Origin: Sporosarcina cascadiensis | Lineage (GTDB): Bacteria > Bacillota > Bacilli > Bacillales_A > Planococcaceae | Direction: 5' to 3' | DNA: 64,000 nt | Assembly (NCBI RefSeq): GCF_009650995.1 | Contig: NZ_WHVV01000007.1 | Location: 1-64,000, forward strand | Part shown: one piece after another, positions 8,622-18,547 of the stretch | Position numbering within the stretch: position 1 is the stretch's first letter | Layout: each line of letters starts with the position of its first letter | Made by a program: the position numbers and the translations under genes | Notes under the pieces: model-generated | Seen by the model: only the letters and a program-made list of their open reading frames with translations | Told to the model about the DNA's origin: nothing | The model's database searches: none

Positions 8622-8662
8622 ATTGAATTCCAAAGCTTTTCAAACAAAAGGAGGAAATTAAA

Positions 8663-9220
8663 ATGAAAATGTCAAAGAATTTTATTATTTCAAAGGGAAC
8701 GGCTGTTATCTACCCAGAGTATACGGAGGACGGGGTATTGCAGTCAGTTGCGATGGAAGGCAATGACTTGCACCGTGTTCAGCAAAAGCCTACTGATGTC
8801 ATAGATAGAAATCTCCGCTATTATGGTTCCAGCCTGCGTGGTGCGAAAGACAGCGCCAAAGTCATCCTGGGTGAAGTGTTTATGTCGCCTGCATTGATCA
8901 ATGAAATACTGAACATCTATTTCTTTCCAAGCAAGTCACCGCATAAGCCGGACTGTATCTGGTTTGCGCTCTATCACATCCAAAGCTACATAGAAATCGA
9001 CGCGAAACGAACTTGCGTCACCTTCATCAACGGAGCTAAATTTAAGGTAGATGTCAGTTATTATTCATTCAACAGCCGTTACCAGACTGCCTGTAAGTTC
9101 AAAAATTTAATAGATGGAAGAACCAATCAACTGATGATTAATGAGATGAATCATTCCGCTACGTATCTGATTATGAAGGACAGGTCGAATCGGAATTTTG
9201 GCGTAAAAGAAGAAGAGTAA
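8663..9220 (+). CDS. comK: Competence transcription factor ComK
   Basis: A 185-residue ComK homologue, the master activator of DNA-uptake genes in Bacillus and relatives; the B. subtilis protein is 192 residues. Recognisable segments are YYGSSLRGAKDSAK, TFINGAKFKVDVS and the preceding KRTCVTF. It binds promoters as a dimer of dimers at AT-rich K-boxes (family knowledge). The ATG has AAAGGAGG at 7-8 nt. The gene is headed by the terminator-containing leader described above and is divergent from a sigma factor gene, so both transcription initiation and attenuation may control it. The C-terminus is intact. Confidence 0.93.
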   Translation: MKMSKNFIISKGTAVIYPEYTEDGVLQSVAMEGNDLHRVQQKPTDVIDRNLRYYGSSLRGAKDSAKVILGEVFMSPALINEILNIYFFPSKSPHKPDCIWFALYHIQSYIEIDAKRTCVTFINGAKFKVDVSYYSFNSRYQTACKFKNLIDGRTNQLMINEMNHSATYLIMKDRSNRNFGVKEEE

Positions 9221-9360
9221 GAAGTTTATAGCAGCGGATGTGGAATGCGTGGGTTGTCGTAAGTAAATGGTAAAGGCTATTTACTTTCATTGGATAATAT
9301 TGTATATTTAAAACGATCAATATGAGTGACACATTTTAAATAAATCCGAGGAGACTATTT

Positions 9361-9624
9361 ATGAAGAAAATTATTAAATCCATGACCATTTCCGCATTCG
9401 CTGTAACTCTTTTAGTAGCGCCTATCCAATCAACAGAAGCGGCCACGGCTAAATATAAAAATTGTACAGAGTTGAACAAAGCTTATCCGGGCGGTGTCGC
9501 GATGAATGCAAAAGTTCGGAACAAAGGCGGTAAAACGAAGTACAAGCCAACTGTATCGCCTAGTCTTTATAATCTTCATATAAAGATGGACCGCGATAAA
9601 GACGGGATTGCTTGTGAACGGTAA
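9361..9624 (+). CDS. Secreted excalibur calcium-binding domain protein
   Basis: An 87-residue protein. Residues 1-27 are a signal peptide ending in a likely AEA cleavage site. The rest is one excalibur domain: YKNCTELNKAYPGGV near the start and the Ca2+ loop DRDKDGIACE at the end, with two cysteines expected to pair. Excalibur domains are found on extracellular nucleases and surface proteins, often alone as here. The precise function is unknown. Single gene with its own terminator downstream. Confidence 0.88.
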   Translation: MKKIIKSMTISAFAVTLLVAPIQSTEAATAKYKNCTELNKAYPGGVAMNAKVRNKGGKTKYKPTVSPSLYNLHIKMDRDKDGIACER

Positions 9625-9672
9625 TTCGATTAAGCAGGATTTTTTATTCAATAATTTATAAAGGCACAAATC

Positions 9673-9715
9673 ATATCGCGGAAGGTCGTATTTCGGACTT
9701 TCTGCGATATTTTTG
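9673..9715 (+). terminator. Intrinsic terminator of the excalibur gene
   Basis: An imperfect 15-bp stem, with ATATCGC and GCGATAT as its base, is followed by TTTTTGATTT. Confidence 0.65.
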
Positions 9716-9879
9716 ATTTAAGAAGATGTTTGGTTCATTGGATGCACCTCTTAGACCTGAGATTATATAGTCGAAACCCCATTCGCGAAACATTCAATAC
9801 ACTATGTAAATACATAACAATCAGTCTGGCATTTATAGTGAAAACCTGTATAATCGACAGCAAAAGGAGGTAATTGACT

Positions 9880-11550
9880 ATGAAGTTTATAAAACAACTT
9901 ATTCCGGCTGGTTTAGCTATCATTATAGTAATGATCGGCTTTTCACTGAATGTCAGTGCTGCGCCGGTATGGCCGCATGCAGATGATGTGAAGCCCGATA
10001 AGACATGGAAAATTTCATTTAACAAGCCTGCGGATCGATCAACTGTCAGTAAGGATTCTATTTATATTACCGATTCGAAAGGGGCATCGATTTCGAATGT
10101 AATTACCTTCATTAATTCTGATGAAACTGTACAGATTTCGCCGCCTTCGGGAAATTACCGGGCAGGAGAGACGTACACGATACATATTACGCAGGCCGTC
10201 AAAAACCGTAACGGGAAAGCATTGAAGGAAGGCATTACTAAGACATTTACGATTGAGAAGATTACATATGATTTGGTGAATGTGCAGACGGACGGGACAA
10301 CAGCTGTTGTGCGGAAGTTCAATAGTTTCGAAGAGGCAGCCGGCCAAATGGCATCAAATCAGGCGGTATTAAAATCGGGGACTATCATCTATATGCCGTC
10401 GGGATTAGTGTCGACGAAGTCCGCGAATGGAAGCTCGCTGACGATTCTTTATTCGGACAAATCATTGAAAAGGGAAGTTACTTATGTGCCTGCAGATACG
10501 GAGCTGCTGTACGTGGACTCAACGGATGGGTATGTCGAGGTTGAGCTGGCGGGAATCCGTTATTATATTAAGCATGATAACAGCCGGTTGCTTCCTGGCC
10601 AAACGATCAAAAATCGTTCGCACTATTATACTGCGAACGGCTCGCTCTATCACTCGATTTATTCGCATAATGCGGGGACTTCAGGTGTCTATGAAGCCGG
10701 CTTGGCACCGCGTTTCATGCGAGACGGTGTAGATTATTACAGCACAGACGGCAGTCACTTTACAAATGCTGCGGGTCAGCAAGTCGGCATCGCGCATCAA
10801 TATTTCCAATACTTGCCGATGCGCAGTGAAACGATTTACACGGCTGAGGAACTGGACGCTTATATTCTGGAGAAACTGCAGCAATTGGAGAATACTTCAG
10901 CCGCCATCTACAAAAACGCTTCTGTGAAAAGTAAGTTGATCGGGTTAGGTTCCGAATTAAAACAATATGAGAAAGAATATCATGTCAATGCGCTGCATAT
11001 TTTAGCCCTCGCGCAGAATGAAAGTCAATACGGCATGAGCAACTATGCACAGAAGTATAATAATCTATTCGGATTGTATGTGAGCGATGACAATCCGGTT
11101 AAAAAGGAATTTAATACGGTCGGTGATAATATCGAAGAGTTGATCAACGCTTTTTTGAACCGAAACTATTTGCCGCCGGCCGGCAGATATGCAAACGGGA
11201 CAAACTTTGGCAATAAAGCGGTTGGCATGAATGTGAAATATGCTTCCGATCCCTATTGGGGAGCTAAGAATGCCGGACATATGTATCGGATTGATCGGGC
11301 GCTGGGCGGTAGAGAGCTGGCCAATCAAGCCAAAATCGGATTAACAAAAATTGATGATATTCCATTGAAATTCCGCCGTGATCCAAGTACGAGTCAGCCA
11401 TATGTCTACAGTTATCCTAAATCCGGCATGCCTGTAATTATCCTGGATGATCAATTGGCAGAAGCTCCGTGGATAAAAGTGCGTTCAGATTATGTGCCAT
11501 ATGATGAGCTGTTCGTACATGGGAGTTATGTCGTTCGTTTGGAATGGTGA
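9880..11550 (+). CDS. Secreted glucosaminidase with N-terminal SbsA-type Ig domain
   Basis: A 556-residue exported cell-wall hydrolase. Residues 1-28 form the signal peptide. Residues 33-125 are an SbsA-like Ig domain (SFNKPADRSTVS, GETYTIHI). The C-terminal part (about 345-490) is a GH73 glucosaminidase with the expected catalytic Glu381 in LAQNESQYG and the conserved NNLFGLYV segment. It is predicted to cut N-acetylglucosamine bonds in peptidoglycan. ATG at 9880 is preferred to TTG at 9874 because AAAAGGAGG is 9 nt from the former and only 3 nt from the latter. Confidence 0.85.
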   Translation: MKFIKQLIPAGLAIIIVMIGFSLNVSAAPVWPHADDVKPDKTWKISFNKPADRSTVSKDSIYITDSKGASISNVITFINSDETVQISPPSGNYRAGETYTIHITQAVKNRNGKALKEGITKTFTIEKITYDLVNVQTDGTTAVVRKFNSFEEAAGQMASNQAVLKSGTIIYMPSGLVSTKSANGSSLTILYSDKSLKREVTYVPADTELLYVDSTDGYVEVELAGIRYYIKHDNSRLLPGQTIKNRSHYYTANGSLYHSIYSHNAGTSGVYEAGLAPRFMRDGVDYYSTDGSHFTNAAGQQVGIAHQYFQYLPMRSETIYTAEELDAYILEKLQQLENTSAAIYKNASVKSKLIGLGSELKQYEKEYHVNALHILALAQNESQYGMSNYAQKYNNLFGLYVSDDNPVKKEFNTVGDNIEELINAFLNRNYLPPAGRYANGTNFGNKAVGMNVKYASDPYWGAKNAGHMYRIDRALGGRELANQAKIGLTKIDDIPLKFRRDPSTSQPYVYSYPKSGMPVIILDDQLAEAPWIKVRSDYVPYDELFVHGSYVVRLEW

Positions 11551-11647
11551 GTGGGGTATAGAATTTATGTCGAGCGAAGATAGTAAAGTCACGACGGGGA
11601 AAGCCTTAGCCAGCCGGGCGTGAAATAGAAATGAAGTATGATTAACG

Positions 11648-11697
11648 GAGTTGTCAGCAGACGTCAGAAATGATGTTTACTGACAGCTCTTTTTTTA
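11648..11697 (+). terminator. Intrinsic terminator of the glucosaminidase gene
   Basis: The stem GAGTTGTCAG/CTGACAGCTC has one G-U pair and is followed by seven T. Confidence 0.75.
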
Positions 11698-11708
11698 TTT
11701 CAACAAGG

Positions 11709-11855
11709 CTGGCAGCGAAAGCGCGCGAAAGTGCCGCTGAACCGAGCGTAAGTTAGGATTGAACGAACCAAAACCCCGCAGCACCGCTCGTAACGATAGC
11801 ATTCCCGCTCCAAAGCAGCCGGCGCACGAACCAAAGTAGTTGCTCACCGCTCCAA
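11709..11855 (-). repeat. Seven-unit 21-bp periodic array, class B (minus orientation)
   Basis: Cores related to CGNNCCAA begin at 11722, 11743, 11764, 11785, 11806, 11827 and 11848, exactly 21 nt apart. The 13-nt spacers differ. Best cores are CGAACCAA (11764, 11827) and CGCTCCAA (11806, 11848). It lies between the terminator of the glucosaminidase gene and the promoter region of the transglutaminase-like gene. No gene is supported in this 485-nt interval. Confidence 0.8.
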
Positions 11856-12035
11856 TCGTTCTCGCTTGTCGGGTAAAATGTATGTATCATTTTTCTCCAA
11901 ATTGACATCTATTACTCTCCCGTCATATTGACAGAAAGTAAAGATTTGGATAATATTAAGTAAGCACATGTGCCTAACGAATCATTTGAATAATGACAAC
12001 TAAAGATAGATATTTATATAAGGGGGTTGGACTAA

Positions 12036-13826
12036 ATGAGGAAGCTGCTACTGTTGGCTGTTTTATTGGGAAGTACATTATGTACGGGGAATATGGCGGT
12101 GTTTGCGGCGGATGACTGGCAGCAGGCAGGTGCGCTTGCAGTTGAGATGGATGACCGGACAGGTGCGGTTGTTGAGGGAAGTTTCATTGCAAAGTCACCT
12201 CTTGCTGCTGCAGAAGACGTCGTTCAGCTGGATCGGTTTGAGGATTTGGCAACATACGTTAAGACGCAAACAGAACAGTTCAAAGATACTGTACAAGTCA
12301 GCTATACAGTTGCCAGTCCTAGTGGCTTCGACGCCGCCTCCCATTCAGAAGAGCTGAAACAGCTTTTACATGACGTGTTTAATGATGGATCTTACATGAG
12401 CGGGACCATTGCGGGCTGGGGTACGCAATATAGATATTCTTCCGGTCAACAGACGCAGGTGAAGCTTGTGCTTACATTTACTTACCGTCACACATCAGCA
12501 CAGGAGAAAGAACTTACCCGGCAAGTGATAGAAATTGCATCGGATATCAGTATAGCTGCGAAAACGGATTTTGATAAAGTGATTGCGGTAAATGATTTTA
12601 TCACGCGAAATTATTCGTATTCATTCGATACGAAACTGACTCCGCACAGTGCTCATACCATGATCACTGAACAGCAGGGGGTCTGTCAGGCATATGCTTT
12701 GCTCGCGCAGCGTTTGCTGCAGGAACTGGGTGTAGAGGCTTATTATCAGACGGGTGAAATTATTGGCGGCGAGCTGCATGCCTGGAATAAAGTCAAAGTG
12801 GACGGAAAGTGGTATAACCTGGATACGACCTGGAATGATCCTCTCGCTGATCGCAAGGGCCAGACGCGGTATGAATATTTATTGGTTTCCGATAAAGTGA
12901 TGAATGAATCCCGCACGGCCGATGACTTGGGACTGCCTGCCGCAACGAGTACGAAGTATGATGTGCTGCATACCGGGAGTCCTTACACGACATTTGGTGC
13001 GTATGACAAGGAACTTGTATATGTTTCGGTATGGAAATCTACTGTAGAGGGCCAAATCATAAAAGCGTACAACAAGCAGACGATGCAGCAAGTAAATAGT
13101 CCGTTTAAGATAGGACGTAATCTCGTCGCGCATAACGGTGATATTTATCACTTTGGTCCTTATAAACAGACGAATTTGTACATGTGGAACGGGAACAGGC
13201 AGCAAGTCGAGCTAGTGGATGAAGGGACGTTTGATCAGCTGTACAAGCAAGGAAATACTCTTTATTACCGTGAAGCAGAGACAAAGAACATGCGGGAGCT
13301 GCAAATGTCAGCGGAAGATGGGACGCAAACGGATCAGATCGCAGCCACAGACAGTTTAATAGGAGAGCTGAATGAATTCTCACCTGATTTTGAAAAAGCA
13401 CTCGCAGCTGCTGAAAATCGATTTAACCAGCTGAGTGCGGAAGACAAATTGCTGGTGAAAAATAGCGCTTATTTGCAGCAGATGAAGAGTCTACTGGCAC
13501 AAAAAGCGGCAGTGTCAGTGACTTATCAGGAGTATAAAATATGGATGGCAAATCTTACAGCAGATCAGCCATTGAAAGAATGGGTCATTACATTCAGCGG
13601 CGCACTGGGCGATACGGCAAATGCGCCTGTCAGTGTAATTGACCAATTCGGCCGGACAGTTGATGGAATTACTAACAGAACAGCCGACAATAAAATGTAT
13701 GTGACGCCGAGCCGGCCTTATCATACTGGGCATACGTATTATATTGTTATTGATGAAAATCTGCACAGCGCCAATCAAGTAAAATTGAAGCAGGGTGTGC
13801 TGGCATCGTTCGTCATTACCAATTGA
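12036..13826 (+). CDS. Secreted transglutaminase-like domain protein
   Basis: A 596-residue exported protein with a signal peptide ending near FAADD (residue 25). The transglutaminase core has a visible catalytic triad: Cys217 in GVCQAY, His248 in LHAWN and Asp263 in NLDTTWND. Bacterial members act as peptidases or crosslinkers of the envelope; the substrate here is unknown. A middle region (about 310-430) resembles beta-propeller-like segments. The C-terminus (about 505-596) looks like an SbsA-type Ig domain, as in the preceding hydrolase. The ATG has AAGGGGGT 8-9 nt upstream. Probably monocistronic. Confidence 0.8.
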   Translation: MRKLLLLAVLLGSTLCTGNMAVFAADDWQQAGALAVEMDDRTGAVVEGSFIAKSPLAAAEDVVQLDRFEDLATYVKTQTEQFKDTVQVSYTVASPSGFDAASHSEELKQLLHDVFNDGSYMSGTIAGWGTQYRYSSGQQTQVKLVLTFTYRHTSAQEKELTRQVIEIASDISIAAKTDFDKVIAVNDFITRNYSYSFDTKLTPHSAHTMITEQQGVCQAYALLAQRLLQELGVEAYYQTGEIIGGELHAWNKVKVDGKWYNLDTTWNDPLADRKGQTRYEYLLVSDKVMNESRTADDLGLPAATSTKYDVLHTGSPYTTFGAYDKELVYVSVWKSTVEGQIIKAYNKQTMQQVNSPFKIGRNLVAHNGDIYHFGPYKQTNLYMWNGNRQQVELVDEGTFDQLYKQGNTLYYREAETKNMRELQMSAEDGTQTDQIAATDSLIGELNEFSPDFEKALAAAENRFNQLSAEDKLLVKNSAYLQQMKSLLAQKAAVSVTYQEYKIWMANLTADQPLKEWVITFSGALGDTANAPVSVIDQFGRTVDGITNRTADNKMYVTPSRPYHTGHTYYIVIDENLHSANQVKLKQGVLASFVITN

Positions 13827-13834
13827 AACTCACT

Positions 13835-13888
13835 AAAGGATTCCTTTGAGAAGTTGTGAAAACAGCTTTTTAGGGGATCCTTTTTTTA
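13835..13888 (+). terminator. Intrinsic terminator
   Basis: AAAGGAT pairs with ATCCTTT across a 35-nt loop, and the 3' arm runs on into T residues. Confidence 0.5.
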
Positions 13889-13975
13889 ATGAGGCCAATT
13901 GAATAGCAAATCTTTTACTAAAAACTATTTTAATGTTAAAGTACTATACAGAAAAAAACGGAAAGCAGTGAAAGT

Positions 13976-15895
13976 ATGAAATTGACTAAGAAAACGATTG
14001 TGACGAACACTGTGCTATTTGTATTCATTATAGGTTTTGTTGTAGGTTTCGGTGCAGCATTCGGCAATGAAAATATTTTGATCGGTGTGTCGACGATCAC
14101 CGCGATGCTGATGCTGCTGGAACGGGACTTGACGAGCCACCCTGCTGGCAACACGATGAAATTTATTGTGCTGAATCTGTTCATTGGAGTGGCGGCGTTT
14201 CTGACTGGTTTCAATGTCTGGCTGGCAATTCCTATTAACTTTGTCGCGATGTTCATCATCAGTTATTCCCTGTTATTTAATTTGAAAAATCCTATTTATT
14301 TACCATTCTCCCTGCAGTATGTATTCCTGTTAGCCATGCCGGTGGCTGCTGATCAAATGCCGCTGCGTCTGGCTTCGCTTGTATTCGGTGCACTTGCGAT
14401 TATGGGGGTGCAAATGCTTGCGAATAAAAATCGCGTGACGAAGAGCGGAGATAAAAAAATTCAGGTAATCTGTACATCGTTGATTGAGAAAGTAGAATTG
14501 CTGAAAAAATCGGAGCCCCATGAAGAAGTGTCCACCCAGATAGCCAGTGAAATCAGCGGCTTGCGCAGTATGATCTATGATAAGCGTGAAGAGAATTATT
14601 ATTTAACGGAAGAGGGAAGTTTGAAGCTGAATATCTCCGTTGCGCTTGAGAAAATTAATCTGCTGCTTGACGCGGCGGCTGCGGAATATGCACACCATCC
14701 CGTTTTAACAGATACGGTTCAGTGCATTCATCTGGCGCAAAACAGTTTGCAGGACAAAGAAATGATGGTGGCATTTGATGAGTTATACGATCAGGTGCTG
14801 AAAAAATATAAAGCAGAGCATACTCATGATTTATTTATCCTGGAGATGCTGAATCAGATTGGATTCCTGAGGACCAATATGCATGAATTACAGGCTCTTG
14901 GCAAAGAGCATTACTATGTCGTCAAGAAGCTTGAACAGATTCCGAAGAAATTTCAGAAATTGTCGATTACTGAAAAACCGGGCCATACGAATTCCATTAA
15001 GCTGTCATATGCGATCCGGATGGCATTGGCGATTACGATTTCAGGATTTATCATCGACTACTTCGACATGCCGGAGAGCCGCTGGATGCTGTTTACCGTT
15101 CTGTCTGTCATCATTCCGCTGTATGAACAGTCCCGCAAGAAAATGCGTGACCGAATTTTTGCGACGATCATCGGCGCGGCGGCAGTTACGGTGTCGTTCC
15201 TGATAGTTCAAAACCATACAGCCCGCTCTGTTTTACTGATGACAGCCGGTTATTTGATGACTTATGTGAAAGTATATCGCTACAATACGATTCTTGTGAC
15301 ATATTCCGCCATCGGTTCCGTGGCGCTCGTAACGGGAGCGGTGCAGGTGCTGACGGTCGAACGTGTGCTGTTTGTAGCTGCGGGAGTGGTGCTCGCCTTG
15401 CTGATCAACAAGTTCGTGCTTCCTTATAAACTGGAAGATGCGAATGAAGACCTGTGGGCAATGTATGAAGACACCGTGCAGGAGATGGCGGTTGAAGTGC
15501 AAGACAAAGCAGCGGGCGGGGGAAATGCCCATGCCATCAAAAACCTGCTGCTCATTTCCAATATGATCGAGGAACGCCTGAAGATGAATAATCAGGCAGC
15601 GCCGGAACGTGCCGGAGTTGCCTGGCTTCAGCATCAACGCCGGATAGCTGTTACGCTTTATGAATTATACGGCTGGATTGACCGCCACGATCTGCAGGAT
15701 TCAAGTATTCCTGTAGTTACTTCGAGTCTGGAAGTTTTATTGAATAAAAATGCAGGGGAAGAAAGCTCGTCGGCGGCAATTAATAAGCTTCATGCTGCAA
15801 TCCAGGCAACACCGCGAATGGAAGAACGCATGATGCTGACGATGATTTTAGAAGCGATGGAGGAAATGAAGAGTTTGAGAGTGCTTTTGCAGTGA
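13976..15895 (+). CDS. FUSC-family membrane protein (aromatic acid exporter-like)
   Basis: A 639-residue membrane protein. A first block of about five membrane helices (residues 10-150) is followed by a soluble helical region and a second block (about 345-460) beginning KLSYAIRMALAITISGFI. This is the duplicated layout of FUSC/YccS proteins, which export aromatic acids or related compounds (family knowledge). The C-terminal 170 residues are cytoplasmic and helical. The ATG has only a weak ribosome site. The substrate is unknown and there is no operon partner. Confidence 0.75.
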   Translation: MKLTKKTIVTNTVLFVFIIGFVVGFGAAFGNENILIGVSTITAMLMLLERDLTSHPAGNTMKFIVLNLFIGVAAFLTGFNVWLAIPINFVAMFIISYSLLFNLKNPIYLPFSLQYVFLLAMPVAADQMPLRLASLVFGALAIMGVQMLANKNRVTKSGDKKIQVICTSLIEKVELLKKSEPHEEVSTQIASEISGLRSMIYDKREENYYLTEEGSLKLNISVALEKINLLLDAAAAEYAHHPVLTDTVQCIHLAQNSLQDKEMMVAFDELYDQVLKKYKAEHTHDLFILEMLNQIGFLRTNMHELQALGKEHYYVVKKLEQIPKKFQKLSITEKPGHTNSIKLSYAIRMALAITISGFIIDYFDMPESRWMLFTVLSVIIPLYEQSRKKMRDRIFATIIGAAAVTVSFLIVQNHTARSVLLMTAGYLMTYVKVYRYNTILVTYSAIGSVALVTGAVQVLTVERVLFVAAGVVLALLINKFVLPYKLEDANEDLWAMYEDTVQEMAVEVQDKAAGGGNAHAIKNLLLISNMIEERLKMNNQAAPERAGVAWLQHQRRIAVTLYELYGWIDRHDLQDSSIPVVTSSLEVLLNKNAGEESSSAAINKLHAAIQATPRMEERMMLTMILEAMEEMKSLRVLLQ

Positions 15896-16059
15896 TTTTC
15901 TTCATTCAACCTGTATTCAAACCATTCGGAATTAACTTACTTAGTACTAAAGGTCCTCTTAATTAGTGACTTTATCTCCTGTTTTAGGTATACTCCTTTA
16001 TGATTATAAAGTTCGATTAAGCATAAAAAACAGTACTTAGGTAAGAGAGAAGGATAAGA

Positions 16060-17754
16060 ATGAAGCGGAAATATCAATTTAAAAGTGTGAAAGGCAGATT
16101 GCTGACAGCATTTGCAATTATTATCTGGTTAGTAGTAGGGCTGGGTGTTTATATTGGAATATCCATTAACACTGTCAACAACAAAACCGAGGATGCTATT
16201 GAGCGGGACTCACGTTTGATGGCGATTGACATGAAACTTTCCAATACGATGACGGCTCGGGTTTCAGAGATCAGGGCTTATTTATTGTTCGGGGATGAAA
16301 TGCATAAAGACAACTTTTACAAGCTCACTGATTTGGGCATTCAACTACAGGGACAGGCAGAGGAAATTGGATCATCAAAGGAATTTAACGAGTTAATCAC
16401 TCGGACAGTAGCATGGAGAAATGAGCTGCAGAAAGTAGTGATAGATGTATATGAAGCAGGCGATCAGGAGCTTGCTGTTAAAAACCTGAAAGTCCTGTCG
16501 ACAGAAAGTATGGAATTGATTCGACTCTATGATGAAATTGCGGCAGACCGAGAGAAGAAAATGGAAGAAGGCGGAGCTGATGTCATCGCTACCGGACAGA
16601 AAACACTTCTCTGGAGTCTGATTGTGACAATTGCTGTAGCAGTCGTCGGTGTGATGGCATCCATGATCACAAGTTCAATTATTACAAAACCAATTAAAAT
16701 TGTCACGAATCGAATGAAGCAAATTGCAGCTGGCGATATTAGTCAGGAGCCTTTGGATATGAATGGACGAGATGAAATTGGACAGTTAGGAACAGCGATA
16801 AATGATATGAATGAAAATGTCCGGCAAATGTTAAGTGAAATTGACAATGTCTCCAGTTCTGTTTCAAGTCACAGTGAAGAGCTTACTCAATCTTCATCCG
16901 AAGTAAATACGGCATCTGCGCAAATCGCTGCAACGATGCAGGAACTGACTGTGGGCATCGAAAGCGAAGCGAATACTGCAGGAGAGCTTGCTATGCAGAT
17001 GGAGCAGTTTACCGCCAAGATTGAAGAAGCGAACCGTAAAGGCGAAGCGATTCAGCAGTCATCTGAAACGGTACTGACACAGACCATGACGGGTGCTGAA
17101 TTAATGAAAACTTCTTCCGAACAAATGGGCATGATCGATGCGATTGTCCAGGAGGCCGTTGTGAAAATTAAAGGACTGGACACGCAGACCCAGGAAATAT
17201 CCAAGCTGGTTGTGGTCATTAAAAATATCGCCGATCAGACCAATTTATTGGCGCTGAATGCGGCAATTGAAGCGGCACGGGCAGGCGAGCATGGCAAAGG
17301 ATTCGCGGTTGTCGCCGATGAAGTCCGAAGTTTGGCTGAGCAGGTGGCAGTGTCTGTCAAAGATATTACCGATATTGTAGGGAATATTCAGCTGGAATCA
17401 AGCAGTGTGGCGACATCGCTTGAAAAGGGATATGAGGAAGTGGAAAAAGGAACGGCTCAGCTGCAGACGACGAGTCAGACTTTTGCTGAAATCAGCGATT
17501 CGGTGAATGAAGTCGGCGAAAATATTACCGTTATGTCAGCAAATCTCGCGGAAATTGCTTCCAGCAGTGAGAAAATGAGCGAGGCGATTGAAGAAATCGC
17601 AGCGATTGCGGAAGAATCTGCAGCCGGCGTGGAACAGACATCCGCTGCTTCCCAACAGACAAGCAGCTCGATGGAGGAAGTCGCGGGAAGTTCTGCTCAT
17701 CTGGCAAAGCTTGCAGAAGATTTAAGCGGACTGGTCCGTCAATTTAAGTTGTAA
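16060..17754 (+). CDS. Methyl-accepting chemotaxis protein
   Basis: A 564-residue chemoreceptor. Helix 1 is at about residues 15-33, and the extracellular part to about 180 is a four-helix-bundle sensor. Helix 2 (about 184-206) is followed by a HAMP domain and a signalling coiled coil with the tip motif [15 protein letters not shown]. Glutamate/glutamine pairs for methylation are present. It feeds CheA-CheW; the ligand is not predictable. GAAGGA stands 5 nt before the ATG. No sigma-D-type promoter was evident upstream. Confidence 0.9.
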   Translation: MKRKYQFKSVKGRLLTAFAIIIWLVVGLGVYIGISINTVNNKTEDAIERDSRLMAIDMKLSNTMTARVSEIRAYLLFGDEMHKDNFYKLTDLGIQLQGQAEEIGSSKEFNELITRTVAWRNELQKVVIDVYEAGDQELAVKNLKVLSTESMELIRLYDEIAADREKKMEEGGADVIATGQKTLLWSLIVTIAVAVVGVMASMITSSIITKPIKIVTNRMKQIAAGDISQEPLDMNGRDEIGQLGTAINDMNENVRQMLSEIDNVSSSVSSHSEELTQSSSEVNTASAQIAATMQELTVGIESEANTAGELAMQMEQFTAKIEEANRKGEAIQQSSETVLTQTMTGAELMKTSSEQMGMIDAIVQEAVVKIKGLDTQTQEISKLVVVIKNIADQTNLLALNAAIEAARAGEHGKGFAVVADEVRSLAEQVAVSVKDITDIVGNIQLESSSVATSLEKGYEEVEKGTAQLQTTSQTFAEISDSVNEVGENITVMSANLAEIASSSEKMSEAIEEIAAIAEESAAGVEQTSAASQQTSSSMEEVAGSSAHLAKLAEDLSGLVRQFKL

Positions 17755-17768
17755 CATAAATGATTTAC

Positions 17769-17805
17769 AAGCCTTGTTAACGTGCATAGTTAACGGGCTT
17801 TTTTT
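17769..17805 (+). terminator. Intrinsic terminator of the chemoreceptor gene
   Basis: AAGCC-GTTAAC pairs with GTTAAC-GGGCTT with small bulges, then seven T. Confidence 0.7.
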
Positions 17806-17908
17806 GCCTTCTCTTTCCTTCCGTACCAGTTATAACATGCGCCAATAAGTAACCATATTTTGTAGTAAACGTCTATAATAAATGAAGGAAAGGAGGCCTC
17901 TTGTTATT

Positions 17909-18334
17909 TTGAAAATTATTAAAATTCTACTCACCACAATTGTCATACTTGCAGCGGTCGGTTACGGTATTTTTTATTTCGGCAGCAAACTGGCGGCGGA
18001 TGAAGTGATGGGGCAAGTGGAGGCAGAGCTGGAGAGCAATGGCCAGCTGGATGCAATCAGGCAAGAAGTGAAAAATGATCCTGAACTGCAGGCGTTTATT
18101 GCAGAGGGAAGCACCATAGATGACCGGGATCTGCCTTTTAAAACAAAGGACCAGGCAGTTCGGGTATTGATTAAGAAATTCAGCGTCAGCGAACTGGCTG
18201 AGCTGCAAAGTAAGATGAAAAGCGGGATGTCTTCGGATGAGAAGCAGGCGCTGCTTGCGAAGTATGAAAGCAGATTGTCGGAAGATGAGCTGCTGGCGTT
18301 GAAAGTGCTCGCTTATAAAGAGTTTGGCAATTAA
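17909..18334 (+). CDS. Membrane-anchored protein of unknown function
   Basis: A 141-residue protein with one N-terminal membrane helix (about 3-22) and a charged, helical remainder rich in Glu and Lys that should face outside the cell. I do not recognise the family. TTG at 17909 is preferred: AAAGGAGG at 17889-17896 lies inside the longer frame that begins with ATG at 17882, so that ATG cannot use it. The 12-nt spacing is slightly long. Its own terminator follows. Confidence 0.6.
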   Translation: MKIIKILLTTIVILAAVGYGIFYFGSKLAADEVMGQVEAELESNGQLDAIRQEVKNDPELQAFIAEGSTIDDRDLPFKTKDQAVRVLIKKFSVSELAELQSKMKSGMSSDEKQALLAKYESRLSEDELLALKVLAYKEFGN

Positions 18335-18339
18335 TGAAT

Positions 18340-18372
18340 TCCTTGACGTTCTGACGCGTCGAGGATTTTTTT
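18340..18372 (+). terminator. Intrinsic terminator
   Basis: TCCTTGACG pairs with CGTCGAGGA with one wobble, followed by seven T. Confidence 0.7.
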
Positions 18373-18389
18373 GTTTGCGGCTGTGGTGA

Positions 18390-18536
18390 ATGAGCGCGCG
18401 GTGTGGAGGGATGATCACGAGGCTGGGATAAATGAGCGCTTGGCGAGTGGGTATGATCACACGGCTGGGTGAAATGATCACGAAGCGTGACTGAATGAGC
18501 GCGTGCCAGGGGTCAATGATCACGCAGCTGTTTTTG
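18390..18536 (+). repeat. Seven-unit 21-bp periodic array, class A
   Basis: Cores begin at 18390, 18411, 18432, 18453, 18474, 18495 and 18516, each 21 nt apart: ATGAGCGC, ATGATCAC, ATGAGCGC, ATGATCAC, ATGATCAC, ATGAGCGC, ATGATCAC. Several units continue with a GG-CTGGG-like segment after the core, but spacers otherwise differ. On the minus strand the frame reads as a seven-residue repeat (VII-P-R or ALI-type), which I take as a by-product of the period. Confidence 0.85.
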
Positions 18537-18547
18537 CGTAGGCCAGA

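Noticed and set aside
11571-11620. c-di-GMP riboswitch
   Set aside because: A GAAAGCC-like segment was suggestive, but the other conserved elements are missing and the position is downstream of a gene rather than ahead of one.
18390-18536. CRISPR array
   Set aside because: Repeats are only about 8 nt with 13-nt spacers at a 21-nt period, and no cas genes are present.
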